The position numbers and the translations under genes are program-made. Positions 39,883 through 48,513 of a stretch of DNA of 64,000 bases are shown here, piece by piece. The DNA is from Hahella sp. KA22 (GTDB lineage: Bacteria; Pseudomonadota; Gammaproteobacteria; Pseudomonadales; Oleiphilaceae): assembly GCF_004135205.1 (NCBI RefSeq), contig NZ_CP035490.1, positions 6,727,001-6,791,000 on the forward strand, given 5' to 3'. Position 1 is the first letter of the stretch. Each line of letters starts with the position of its first letter. The notes below the pieces were generated by a model that worked only from the letters and a program-made list of their open reading frames with translations, did no database searches and was not told where the DNA came from.

Positions 39883-41310
39883 ATGAGTCAAATCGACGTC
39901 TACAATCCTTTCACCCGTGAGCTGGAGTTCTCCCAGCCCTCGCAGACATTCGAGTCCGTCAACTTACGAATCAATGACGCCCAGGACGCCTCCTATTACT
40001 GGCGCAGATTGAAGCCCGAAGAGCGCGCCGAGCACGTCATGAAAGCTCTGGATTATTTCCGCCATCATCGCCCGGATATCGCGCAGGGCGTTACCCGGGA
40101 GGTCGGCAAACCTCTGAAGGCGGCGGGAGAAGAGCTGGATTTCATGCTTGAGCGTGCGGAGTATCTGTGTCGCTTCGCCAAAGACGGCGCCCTGCGCCCA
40201 AGTCGTCACCCCGAGTATGACGATCCCAGTTTTGAGGGCCGCATTGAATGCCGAGCCAAGGGCGTCGTCTATATCATTACCCCTTGGAATTATCCCCTGT
40301 TCTGCGCCATCAACGGCACGGTCTGCGCGTTGTTGAGCGGCAGCGCCGTTGTGCTCAAACACACCACGACGCCTTCCGTCGGCGCGCACTTCGAAAACGC
40401 CTTCGGCGTCATGGCCGGCATTGAGAATCTGCTCATCAATGTGACCGTGGACTTCGATGTTTCCGCGCGCATCATTGAAGAGGCCGACATCAATCATGTG
40501 GTGTTCACCGGGTCTGTGAAAGGCGGCCGGGCCGTTCAACAGAGCGTGGCCAAACGCGCGTTCAACGATGTAGCAGACCCATTTATCGCCAGTTCTCTGG
40601 AGTTGGGCGGCAGCGACGCCGCCTATATCGCCGAAGACGCGGATCTTGAGGACGCCGCGTTCTGGGCGGTGAGAATCGGGCGACTGCACAATTCAGGACA
40701 GTCCTGTTGCGCCGTTAAACGCATCTATGCCCACGCCAGCATCTACGACGCCTTTCTGGATAAAGCACAGGCCATTATGGAAGAACAGAAAAACGGCGAC
40801 CCCATGGAGGAATCAACGAGCCTGGGACCGCTACATGGCGGCGAGGCGACGCTGAACAACCTGCTGGCGATGACGCAGGAGGCGCAGCAGGACGGAGCCC
40901 GTCTGTTATGCGGCGGAACCACCGAGCGCATCGGCGTGGTCGACTTCCTCAAACCCACTTTGCTGGCCGACGCGAAGCCGAACATGCGCGTCTTGCAGGA
41001 GGAAACCTTCGGCCCTGTTTTACCGGTGATGTCCGTCAGCAACGATGATGAAGCCATTGAACAAGCACTGAATAGCGCCTATGGTCTGACCTCTTCTATC
41101 TTTACCGCTTCCCGACAGCGCGCCGAGCAGTATATCGCCGCCATGGAAACCGGTACGGTTTTCGTCAATCGCTGTAATTTCGTGGACGCGCGACTGGGTT
41201 GGATTGGTCAGCGTAGTTCCGGTAACGGCTCTCTGGCGCTGGCCCCGGAAGGATTGCAGGCTTTTAGCGCGCGCAAATCGGTTAACCTGGACCCCAGTAA
41301 GTTGCGCTGA
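39883..41310 (+). CDS. NAD(P)-dependent aldehyde dehydrogenase
   Basis: A 475-residue ALDH. It contains the cofactor-binding IITPWNYPLF (about 130-139), FTGSVKGG (about 207-214), the general-base Glu in SLELGGSDAAYI (about 241-252) and the catalytic Cys in NSGQSCCAVKRIY (about 274-286), plus EETFGPVLPV. AGGAGG precedes the ATG. It lies 185 bp after the M24 gene and 35 bp before the M20 gene. It resembles succinate-semialdehyde-type enzymes of short-chain acid-aldehyde catabolism; exact substrate unknown. Confidence 0.9.
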   Translation: MSQIDVYNPFTRELEFSQPSQTFESVNLRINDAQDASYYWRRLKPEERAEHVMKALDYFRHHRPDIAQGVTREVGKPLKAAGEELDFMLERAEYLCRFAKDGALRPSRHPEYDDPSFEGRIECRAKGVVYIITPWNYPLFCAINGTVCALLSGSAVVLKHTTTPSVGAHFENAFGVMAGIENLLINVTVDFDVSARIIEEADINHVVFTGSVKGGRAVQQSVAKRAFNDVADPFIASSLELGGSDAAYIAEDADLEDAAFWAVRIGRLHNSGQSCCAVKRIYAHASIYDAFLDKAQAIMEEQKNGDPMEESTSLGPLHGGEATLNNLLAMTQEAQQDGARLLCGGTTERIGVVDFLKPTLLADAKPNMRVLQEETFGPVLPVMSVSNDDEAIEQALNSAYGLTSSIFTASRQRAEQYIAAMETGTVFVNRCNFVDARLGWIGQRSSGNGSLALAPEGLQAFSARKSVNLDPSKLR

Positions 41311-41345
41311 CGTCACCGACTTTATCTATTGCTAATGAGGACCCT

Positions 41346-42647
41346 ATGAGCGGCTTCCCCGATTTTCCCGATGCAGCGCAGCAGTCAACGTTAAGCGCCA
41401 TACGACAGAGTTTTCATCGCGAACCTGAGTTGTCCTGGACTGAGTTTCGCACCAGCGCGCGACTGTGCGCCGAGCTGTCTGAGCTTGGCTTCGACGTGCT
41501 TTACGGCAAGGCGCTATATGGCGAACGCAAGCCATCCAATCCTCCTGAAGCGGAGGTCACCCGGCAGGCTTACGCCCGTGCGGAAGCCGCTCTGGGCAGG
41601 AACGATTCGCACCTCGCCGCAATGGCCGGCAATCTCACCGGTCTTTGCGCGACACTGGACAGTGGACGCCCGGGCCCAGTGTGGGGATTCCGTTTTGATA
41701 TCGACGCCCTACCCATTGAGGAAAGCCGCGATTCTTCGCATCCTCCCGCCGCAAAGGGGTTCGCCTCAGACAACCCTGGCGTCATGCACGCCTGCGGTCA
41801 TGACGGGCATCTCACCATCGGACTGGGACTCGCGCAGCGCCTCGCCGCCACGCGTGAGCAATGGCGCGGGCGCGTTCATTTGTTTTTCCAGCCCGCAGAG
41901 GAAGTCGGCGGAGGCGGAGTCGTCTTTGCGGACCTGCCGCAGTTGCGTGAAGTCGAACGCTTCATGACCTTGCATCTGGGCATTGTTGACGCCTACCAGA
42001 TCATCTGCGACGCCACCTGGATCTGCGCCAAAATCTACGACGTCCAATTCCGGGGGCGCGCCAGTCATGCTGGCAACGCGCCGCAGGATGGACGTAACGC
42101 CTTATTGGCCGCCTGTCAGGCGGTGCAGGGACTGTACGCCCTGCCCCGACACAGCGGAGGCTTATCACGCATCAACGTCGGACGTTTTCATTCCGCCAAC
42201 GCCCACAATGTCATCGCTGACGATGTGCGCTTCCGATATGAAGTGCGCGGCGCCAACAACGATGTGGCTGATTACATGGCGCAGCAGGCGGAACAAGTGT
42301 TAGGCGGCGCGGCGATGATGAATGGCGTGGAATATGAAAAAACCACCTTCGCCGAATTTTCGGGGTGGCCTAATAGTCCGGAACTGGCGGCGAAGGCGGA
42401 GACAATCGCCCGCGAATTGGGGCTGCCTGAGGAGTTGCTGCAACGGCCTTATCTGGTTCCGGCCAGTGAAGACGCCGGCTATATGGTGCGGCAAGTGCGG
42501 GATCAGGGGGGACTGGCCACCCACCTGATATTGGGATGTCCAGTCGGAGACGGCCACCACAGCGGCGCTTTCGATTTTGACGAGCGCTTATTGCCCTGGG
42601 GTGTGGAGATATTCTATCGCATGGTGGCCGACGGCGAAGTGAAGTAA
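41346..42647 (+). CDS. M20-family amidohydrolase (AbgB/HipO-like)
   Basis: A 433-residue zinc amidohydrolase. Visible elements are FHREPELSWTEFRT (about 19-32), the metal-site GFRFDIDALPI (about 115-125), GVMHACGHDGHLTIGLGLA (about 143-161), FFQPAEEVGGGG (about 180-191), the dimerisation-domain RGRASHAGNAPQDGRNAL (about 235-252) and the late ligand region DGHHSGAFDFDE. It removes acyl groups from amino-acid-like amides. Third gene of the putative operon starting at 38423. Its stop is 26 bp from the convergent BCCT gene. Confidence 0.9.
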   Translation: MSGFPDFPDAAQQSTLSAIRQSFHREPELSWTEFRTSARLCAELSELGFDVLYGKALYGERKPSNPPEAEVTRQAYARAEAALGRNDSHLAAMAGNLTGLCATLDSGRPGPVWGFRFDIDALPIEESRDSSHPPAAKGFASDNPGVMHACGHDGHLTIGLGLAQRLAATREQWRGRVHLFFQPAEEVGGGGVVFADLPQLREVERFMTLHLGIVDAYQIICDATWICAKIYDVQFRGRASHAGNAPQDGRNALLAACQAVQGLYALPRHSGGLSRINVGRFHSANAHNVIADDVRFRYEVRGANNDVADYMAQQAEQVLGGAAMMNGVEYEKTTFAEFSGWPNSPELAAKAETIARELGLPEELLQRPYLVPASEDAGYMVRQVRDQGGLATHLILGCPVGDGHHSGAFDFDERLLPWGVEIFYRMVADGEVK

Positions 42648-42673
42648 CCTCGCCGTCGGCGCAGAGGCGGCGA

Positions 42674-44647
42674 TTAGCGCAGCAAATGCAGGAAGTGCAT
42701 GTGCTTGTGGTACTGGTCGATGATGTCGTTGATCACCGCGACTTTGCTCCAGCCCATCACATCATAGTCCTGCCCGCCTTCGCGCAAATGCACTTCAGCG
42801 CGGTAGTAGCGCTCCTCTTCCGGGGCCTCTTCAATGGACTCCTCCGGGTGGATGAAATTCGGCTTCACATGAGAACGACTGCGCACCTCGTAAACGAAGT
42901 CCACCTCATTGCCCAACATCACCGTCAGTCGCACCCGATGACGCTCTCGGTCCTCTTCCACATGCGCATCCAGCTCATGTTCCCGCAGCTCTTTGCACAC
43001 CGACTCGCAAGCGGGTTTGGCGATAGTTCCCAGAAAACGGCTGACGTTATCTTTGTCCGGATAATCGACAATGTTGGATAAGCGATCGCGCCAGTTTTCG
43101 TCATGCACCATAGGCGCAGCCGGCTGCACATTGAGCTGTAGACTGTCCCGTTTGAATGCGTCGATGCGCAGGGCTTTGATCAAGCCATAGGTAGCGATCA
43201 GCAAAACGACGGCGAATGGCAGCGCACTGGCGATAGTCATGGTCTGCAGCGCACCGAGGCCGCCGGCGGCCAGCAATACGGCGGCGACAACGCCTTCGCC
43301 GCCAGCCCAGTATACCCGCTGCCACATGGGAGTATCGTCGCGACCGTTGGAGCAGAGCATGTCCACTACCATGGAGCCGGAGTCAGAAGAAGTCACAAAG
43401 AACACGATCACCATCACCGTCGCCAGCAGCGACAGCACGCCGGAGAACGGGAATTGCTCCAGGAAGGCGAACAAGGCAATGGTGACGTCGCTGGATACGG
43501 TATCTCCCAACGAAGTCAGGCCCTCATTCAGGATCATGTTAATCGCAGTGTTGCCGAAAAAGGTCATCCACATCAGGGTAAAGCCAGTCGGCACGAACAA
43601 CACGCCCATGGCGAATTCGCGAATGGTGCGTCCACGGGATACCCGCGCGATAAACAGACCCACGAACGGCGCCCAGGACATCCACCACCCCCAGTACAGA
43701 ATGGTCCAGCCGCCGATCCAATCGGTTTTCTCATAGGCGAACAAATTAAAAGTGTTGCGAACGATATCGGAAGCATAAGAGCCCAGGTTCTGCACAAACG
43801 CCTGCAACAGGAACACAGTCGGGCCCGCCAGCAACACGAAGACCAGCAGAAGCACCGCCAGCGCCATGTTCAATTCGGACAGGCGTCGAATGCCTTTATC
43901 AAGACCTGTGGTGACGGACAGTATCGCCAGAAACGTTACGAAAACGATCAAGATAACCTGGGTCGTCAGACCGACAGGTATGTCAAAGAGGTGATTCAAG
44001 CCGGAGTTCACCTGCAGCACGCCGTACCCCAGGGAGGTGGCGACGCCGAACAGGGTGCCGATGACAGCGAAAATATCCACCGCATGACCGATAGGGCCGT
44101 AAATCCTCTCGCCGATCAATGGATACAGCGCGGAACGCAACGTCAGTGGCAAACCGTGACGATAACTGAAAAACGCCAGGATCAGCGCCACGATGGCGTA
44201 GATCGCCCAGGCGTGCAGGCCCCAGTGGAAAAAGGTGATTTTCATGGCCTCACGCGCCGCCTGTACGGTACCGCCATCGCCAACCGGCGGCGACAGGAAG
44301 TGCATCACCGGCTCCGCCACGCCGAAGAACATCAGGCCAATGCCCATACCGGCGGAAAACAACATGGCGAACCAGGTGATGTAGGAATAATCCGGCGTGG
44401 AATGATCCGGGCCCAGTTTGATCTCGCCATAACGAGACAACCCGAGAAAGCAGACAGTGATCAAAATGATCGCCACTGTCAGCACGTAAAACCAACTGGC
44501 GTTGGCGACAATGGTCGCCTGCAGCTCAGTGAACAACTCGCTGGCTTTCTCAGGAAAGAGCGCCGCAAAGGCCACCAACAATACAATCAGTCCAGAGGAG
44601 GTAAAAAAGACAGGGGGATTTAAACGCGCTTTCGGGCTCCCATTCAT
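42674..44647 (-). CDS. BCCT transporter, BetT-like (choline/betaine)
   Basis: A 657-residue sodium- or proton-coupled importer with twelve membrane segments. The BCCT hallmarks are GMGIGLMFFGVAEPVMHF (about 99-116), FFHWGLHAWAIYAIVAL (about 138-154) and the Trp-rich TM8 signature GWTILYWGWWMSWAPFVGLFIARVSRGRTIREF (about 312-344). After TM12 a cytosolic ~140-residue C-terminal domain is present, as in BetT-type choline transporters where it responds to osmotic stress. Convergent with the M20 gene; likely brings in the osmolyte used by the neighbouring hydrolases, but that link is inference. Confidence 0.9.
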   Translation of the reverse strand: MNGSPKARLNPPVFFTSSGLIVLLVAFAALFPEKASELFTELQATIVANASWFYVLTVAIILITVCFLGLSRYGEIKLGPDHSTPDYSYITWFAMLFSAGMGIGLMFFGVAEPVMHFLSPPVGDGGTVQAAREAMKITFFHWGLHAWAIYAIVALILAFFSYRHGLPLTLRSALYPLIGERIYGPIGHAVDIFAVIGTLFGVATSLGYGVLQVNSGLNHLFDIPVGLTTQVILIVFVTFLAILSVTTGLDKGIRRLSELNMALAVLLLVFVLLAGPTVFLLQAFVQNLGSYASDIVRNTFNLFAYEKTDWIGGWTILYWGWWMSWAPFVGLFIARVSRGRTIREFAMGVLFVPTGFTLMWMTFFGNTAINMILNEGLTSLGDTVSSDVTIALFAFLEQFPFSGVLSLLATVMVIVFFVTSSDSGSMVVDMLCSNGRDDTPMWQRVYWAGGEGVVAAVLLAAGGLGALQTMTIASALPFAVVLLIATYGLIKALRIDAFKRDSLQLNVQPAAPMVHDENWRDRLSNIVDYPDKDNVSRFLGTIAKPACESVCKELREHELDAHVEEDRERHRVRLTVMLGNEVDFVYEVRSRSHVKPNFIHPEESIEEAPEEERYYRAEVHLREGGQDYDVMGWSKVAVINDIIDQYHKHMHFLHLLR

Positions 44648-44855
44648 AATGTGTCCTTAAGTCGTCGTGCATTTGATTCGATAAGGTCGCAGGATGCGCA
44701 TCCGGCGCGCCTTAGAGTTACCTAGCAATCGCAGTGCGTCAGAGTAATCTCCAACGACCCCCGCGATCATTTAGACAGGTTGTTCAACAACCAATTACGC
44801 GTGCCTAAACAGGCGCTTTAGCCTGCCTAGTATACCTCATCGGGCGCGCCGATGC

Positions 44856-45755
44856 TCAGACGCAGACCATCTTGACCAGTTCGCCCACCCAATCAATGAA
44901 GACGCGCACCCGCCGGGACAGTTGCCGTCGATGAGGATACATCGCGTAAATCTGCATGGCTTCCGCTCTGGCCTGCGGCAGCACTTCCACCAGTTCCCCG
45001 GAGGCTAACAGGTGTCTCACGTCATATGCCGGGGCCTGCAACAGCCCCATTCCCGCCAGGGCGCAGGCCACATAAGTCTCCGCATTGTTCACCGTCACCC
45101 AGCTGCGCATTTCCACATAATGCAGCTCACCATCCTGCATATATTCCCAGGGCTCAGCACGTCCGGTATTGGGTGAGGCGAACCTGACCGCCCGGTGCGC
45201 GCGCAAATCATCCGGGGTCTGCGGCGCGCCGTAACGCGCTATATAGGCAGGGCTGGCGCAGTTTACGAATTCCATTTTTCCAAACGGTTTGGCCACCAGA
45301 CTGGCGGAGCCGGGATCGCCCACTCGCACCACGCAGTCGACGCCTTCCTGAATCAGGTCGATAGTGCGATCCGTCGCTCCCAGCTCCAGCTCAATATCCG
45401 GATAGCGCTCAAAGAAGTCCGGCAACGCCGGCGCAATCACCCGGGAACCAAAACGACTGGGAACATCCACTTTCAGTTTCCCGCTCACCTTCGCCCCGGG
45501 CTCGCGGAACATGCTTTCAATCTCTTCGATTTCCGTCAGCAAATGACAGCAGCGCTCCAACAGCGCCGCGCCATCATGCGTCAGGCTGACGCGACGAGTA
45601 GTGCGATGCAGCAGACGGGCGCCGAGGCTGGCCTCCAGCTTCTGCACCACGGAAGAGACCGTGGAGCGAGGCAGCTCACACAAGTCCGCCGCCCGGGTAA
45701 AGCTGCCGGTTTCCGCCACCCGGGCGAACACCTGCAATGCGTCGATTCTATCCAT
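44856..45755 (-). CDS. LysR-family regulator
   Basis: A 299-residue regulator with the N-terminal winged helix-turn-helix (MDRIDALQVFARVAETGSFTRAADLCELPRSTVSSVVQKLEASLGARLLHRTTRRVSLT) and a periplasmic-binding-like effector domain. It belongs to the group typified by CrgA/DsdC-like LysR proteins. It diverges from the SDR gene with 133 bp between, the usual arrangement for a regulator and its target. Effector unknown. Confidence 0.92.
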   Translation of the reverse strand: MDRIDALQVFARVAETGSFTRAADLCELPRSTVSSVVQKLEASLGARLLHRTTRRVSLTHDGAALLERCCHLLTEIEEIESMFREPGAKVSGKLKVDVPSRFGSRVIAPALPDFFERYPDIELELGATDRTIDLIQEGVDCVVRVGDPGSASLVAKPFGKMEFVNCASPAYIARYGAPQTPDDLRAHRAVRFASPNTGRAEPWEYMQDGELHYVEMRSWVTVNNAETYVACALAGMGLLQAPAYDVRHLLASGELVEVLPQARAEAMQIYAMYPHRRQLSRRVRVFIDWVGELVKMVCV

Positions 45756-45888
45756 ATTCGCCCCTCTATTATTCGCAATTCATGGACAGATTATGCAGCA
45801 GCGCAGCCATTATGCGAAACAACCGCACAGATAGAATGCAATCAGGTCAGGCGTTCGTCTGATCCACTCACTTACAGAGGAGCATGAC

Positions 45889-46677
45889 ATGAGCACGCAA
45901 TCCCTTACCTCGCACACTCTCAAAGATAAAGTCGTCCTCGTCGGCGGCGGCGCCAAAAACCTAGGCGGTTTGTTGTCTCGCCACTTTGCTGAGGCTGGCG
46001 CCAGCGCTGTTGTGATTCACTACAACAGCGACGCCACCCGCCAGGCGGCGGAAGAAACGCTCGCGGCAGTCAAGGCCGCTGGCGCTCAGGCGCTGATGAT
46101 TCAGGGAGATCTGACACAGGTATCTGAAGTAGCCCGCCTGTTCGACGCCGCCGTAGAAGCCTTTGGCCACATCGACGTGGCGGTGAACACCACTGGCATG
46201 GTCATCAAGAAGCCGTTACCGGAAATCAGCGAGTCTGACTATGACAAGATCTTCGCCATCAATGCCAAAGCCGCATTTTTCTTCATGCAGGAAGCTGGGA
46301 AAAAGCTTAGTGACGACGGCAAGTTGTGCACAATCGTGACGTCTCTGCTGGGCGCATTTACAGGCTACTACTCTATTTACGCCGGCAGTAAGGCGCCCGT
46401 GGAGCACTTCACTCGCGCAGCAGCCAAAGAGCTGGGCGAGCGCGGCATTTCCGTCACAGCGGTAGCGCCGGGTCCAATGGAAACGCCTTTCTTTTATGGC
46501 CAGGAGACGCAGGAGTCTGCTCACTATAACCAGACGGCGGCCGCCTTGAGCCCCTTCACCCGCACTGGTCTGACCGATCCCCAGGACATTGTCACACTGG
46601 TGCGCTATCTGGTGACGGAAGGTTGGTGGATCACCGGGCAAACCATTCTGGCCAATGGCGGTTACACCACGAAGTAG
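45889..46677 (+). CDS. Short-chain dehydrogenase/reductase
   Basis: A 262-residue SDR. Cofactor motif VLVGGGAKNLGG (about 16-27, a variant of TGxxxGxG), NTTGM in place of NNAG (about 100-104), catalytic Ser in TSLLG and Tyr-x3-Lys in YAGSK (about 164-168), and C-terminal ITGQTILANGGYTTK. All catalytic residues are present; the Thr in NTTG differs from the classical Ala. Reduces or oxidises a carbonyl substrate with NAD(P); divergent from the LysR gene, which probably controls it. Confidence 0.9.
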   Translation: MSTQSLTSHTLKDKVVLVGGGAKNLGGLLSRHFAEAGASAVVIHYNSDATRQAAEETLAAVKAAGAQALMIQGDLTQVSEVARLFDAAVEAFGHIDVAVNTTGMVIKKPLPEISESDYDKIFAINAKAAFFFMQEAGKKLSDDGKLCTIVTSLLGAFTGYYSIYAGSKAPVEHFTRAAAKELGERGISVTAVAPGPMETPFFYGQETQESAHYNQTAAALSPFTRTGLTDPQDIVTLVRYLVTEGWWITGQTILANGGYTTK

Positions 46678-46692
46678 CCCGCCTTTCTGCAG

Positions 46693-46725
46693 GCCCCGGC
46701 GGCGGCGCGATTCCGCCACCGGGGC
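46693..46725 (+). terminator. GC-rich hairpin after SDR gene
   Basis: GCCCCGGCGGCGG (46693-46705) pairs with CCGCCACCGGGGC (46713-46725) at 12 of 13 positions over a 7-nt loop, 16 bp after the SDR stop. No T run follows, so termination may need Rho. Confidence 0.5.
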
Positions 46726-46775
46726 TGGAGCCGTCCTGATTGCCTTCTTAATCAACTAATAGCGGAACCATAACC

Positions 46776-47033
46776 ATGCACACACTTCTTGTGATCTTCG
46801 GCGGACTCTCCCTGTTGGCGATCTGTCTGATACTTGGACGCTATTTCGGCGCATTGGCCTTGGCGGCGCTGATCTTCATCCCTGTCTGGGCAGTCGCGGC
46901 CGCCATCAATATGTGGATTGGCGTTTCCCACGCCGGCTATTCCATTATGGAAGAAGCCCCGATATTCCTGCTCATCTTCGCCATTCCCTCCGCTGTCGCT
47001 CTGTTTTGTTGGTGGAGATTTTCCCGTGGCTAA
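46776..47033 (+). CDS. Small integral membrane protein
   Basis: An 85-residue protein with three hydrophobic segments (about 3-20, 24-47 and 61-78) and almost no soluble part. It ends inside the start of the DUF924 gene (8-bp overlap), so the two are co-expressed. No family name can be given with confidence. Confidence 0.65.
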   Translation: MHTLLVIFGGLSLLAICLILGRYFGALALAALIFIPVWAVAAAINMWIGVSHAGYSIMEEAPIFLLIFAIPSAVALFCWWRFSRG

Positions 47034-47595
47034 CCTGAATGCGCCGACAACATATTCTGCGCAGACAATCGCCGAAGTTATCACTTTTTGGTCAGACGCC
47101 GGCCCGCAACGCTGGTTCGCGAAAGACCCCGCCTTTGACGACATCTTTCGCGACCGGTTTCTTAAATTGCATATGCGGGCCGCCAAAAGAGAGCTGGACC
47201 ACTGGGCGCAATCGCCGGATGGCGCGCTGGCGTTGTTGATACTGTTGGACCAGTTCCCACGTAACGCCTTCCGCGGCAGCGCGCACATGTACGCCACCGA
47301 TGCGCTGGCGCTGCTGTTCGCAAAGACAGCGCTAACGCAGGGTTTCGACAAACAGATCGATCCTGCGTTGCGGTTGTTCTTTTATCTTCCCTTCGCACAC
47401 TCCGAGCATGAAGAAGATCAGCATCTGTCAGGGCGTCTTAATGCGCAATTAGGCGCTGACTACACCGCGCACGCCCGCAGCCACCGCAACATCATCCAGC
47501 GCTTCGGCCGCTTTCCTCATCGCAACGCCATGCTGGGACGCGTCACCACCCAAACAGAGCAATTTTTTCTCGACGCCGGTGGATTCGCCGGATGA
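47026..47595 (+). CDS. DUF924-family protein
   Basis: A 189-residue protein from the GTG at 47026 (GGAG about 10 bp upstream). The family pattern is clear: VITFWSDAGPQRWFAKDPAFDDIFRDRFL, LALLILLDQFPRNAFRGSAHMYATD, LRLFFYLPFAHSEHEEDQ and FGRFPHRNAMLGR. It is an all-helical TPR-like cytoplasmic protein of unknown biochemical role, widespread in proteobacteria. Overlaps the upstream membrane gene. Confidence 0.9.
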   Translation: MANLNAPTTYSAQTIAEVITFWSDAGPQRWFAKDPAFDDIFRDRFLKLHMRAAKRELDHWAQSPDGALALLILLDQFPRNAFRGSAHMYATDALALLFAKTALTQGFDKQIDPALRLFFYLPFAHSEHEEDQHLSGRLNAQLGADYTAHARSHRNIIQRFGRFPHRNAMLGRVTTQTEQFFLDAGGFAG

Positions 47596-47715
47596 CCGCC
47601 CCCCTTCGCAGGTTGCAAACCGTTACCGTCCGCTAAGAAAGAACAACTGAAATTGACCGAAGCATTAATTAGCATCACGGATTATCGCCACAACACTGCA
47701 GAGGGTCGGTACACA

Positions 47716-48186
47716 ATGCGTCTTTCCCCCGCCAAGCTGTTGCTCGTCATTCAGTGCTCCACCGTTTTTTTATCCGCTTTGATCATGATCGAAGGCAGCC
47801 ATGTCATGCACAACGATCTGGTGAAAGGCGGACTGATGATCGCCATCTGCCCCCTTCTGTTGATGTTCCTGGGCCATCGTCTGGGTCGCGAATGGGTGAT
47901 TGAATCATTGAGCGCACTGGACGACGAAGTCAGTCCGCAAGAGAGTGAGCGCAACGCTGAAGCTTCCTTGTTACGACTGAGCACCATCTGCGTCAGTCGC
48001 ACCCTGCTTAAGCTGGTGGGCATTCTATTGGCGGTGATCGTCACTCCCGCCCTGTTGCTGCCGGAAATCCTGCAGACGCCGGACCTGTGGCAACAAGCCC
48101 TCACAGGCACTATCGCAGTCATTCTGCTGCTGACCGCCGCCCAAGTTACTCACAACAGCCTGGCTTCACGCCCCTCCATGAAGTAG
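47716..48186 (+). CDS. Inner-membrane protein of unknown function
   Basis: 156 residues from the ATG at 47716 (GAGGG upstream); a TTG at 47653 would add 21 residues. Hydrophobic segments at about 8-24, 34-52, 101-121 and 131-148 suggest four TMs with a charged cytoplasmic stretch (ALDDEVSPQESERNAEASLL) between TM2 and TM3. No family recognised. Confidence 0.65.
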   Translation: MRLSPAKLLLVIQCSTVFLSALIMIEGSHVMHNDLVKGGLMIAICPLLLMFLGHRLGREWVIESLSALDDEVSPQESERNAEASLLRLSTICVSRTLLKLVGILLAVIVTPALLLPEILQTPDLWQQALTGTIAVILLLTAAQVTHNSLASRPSMK

Positions 48187-48513
48187 GCGCGTCGCCGTTG
48201 CGTAACCGCCACCGCGATTAGCAATGAAGGCGCCGCGGAGAGTCCGTACTTTCCGCAGTGCCAGATGGACAATATCCATAGGCCCTCCGGTCAACTAGAC
48301 TAACCAGCACAGTCGTGTATGGAAATGCTGTAGCGAATCAAGCGTCAGGCTCATTCGCCCATTGGGGCGTTAGACGCTTGCAGCTGATCGCCAGCGTCGA
48401 CGGGGGCCGAGCGCAGGACAGCCTTTGCTATAATTAGGTCTGTCAGCTTTTCGGCGTCGCCACTGCTGCGCCAGAACTGGCGTGGCGAAAAACCACAACC
48501 GCGCGTGTGAGTA
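48187..48513. other. Intergenic region with sensor-kinase promoter
   Basis: No gene supported. It holds an 8-bp inverted repeat (CAAGCGTC near 48339 and GACGCTTG near 48372) and the extended -10 promoter at 48426-48434. Confidence 0.5.
48426..48434 (+). promoter_or_regulatory. Extended -10 promoter of the hybrid kinase gene
   Basis: TGCTATAAT contains a consensus -10 TATAAT with the TGn extension; no clear -35 is visible. It lies 80 bp before the GTG start at 48514. Confidence 0.6.

Noticed and set aside
43454-44623. 389-residue rightward open frame opposite the BCCT transporter
   Set aside because: It is antisense to a strongly conserved transporter gene, is rich in Gln, His and Arg as expected of an opposite-strand shadow in GC-rich DNA, and has no ribosome site.
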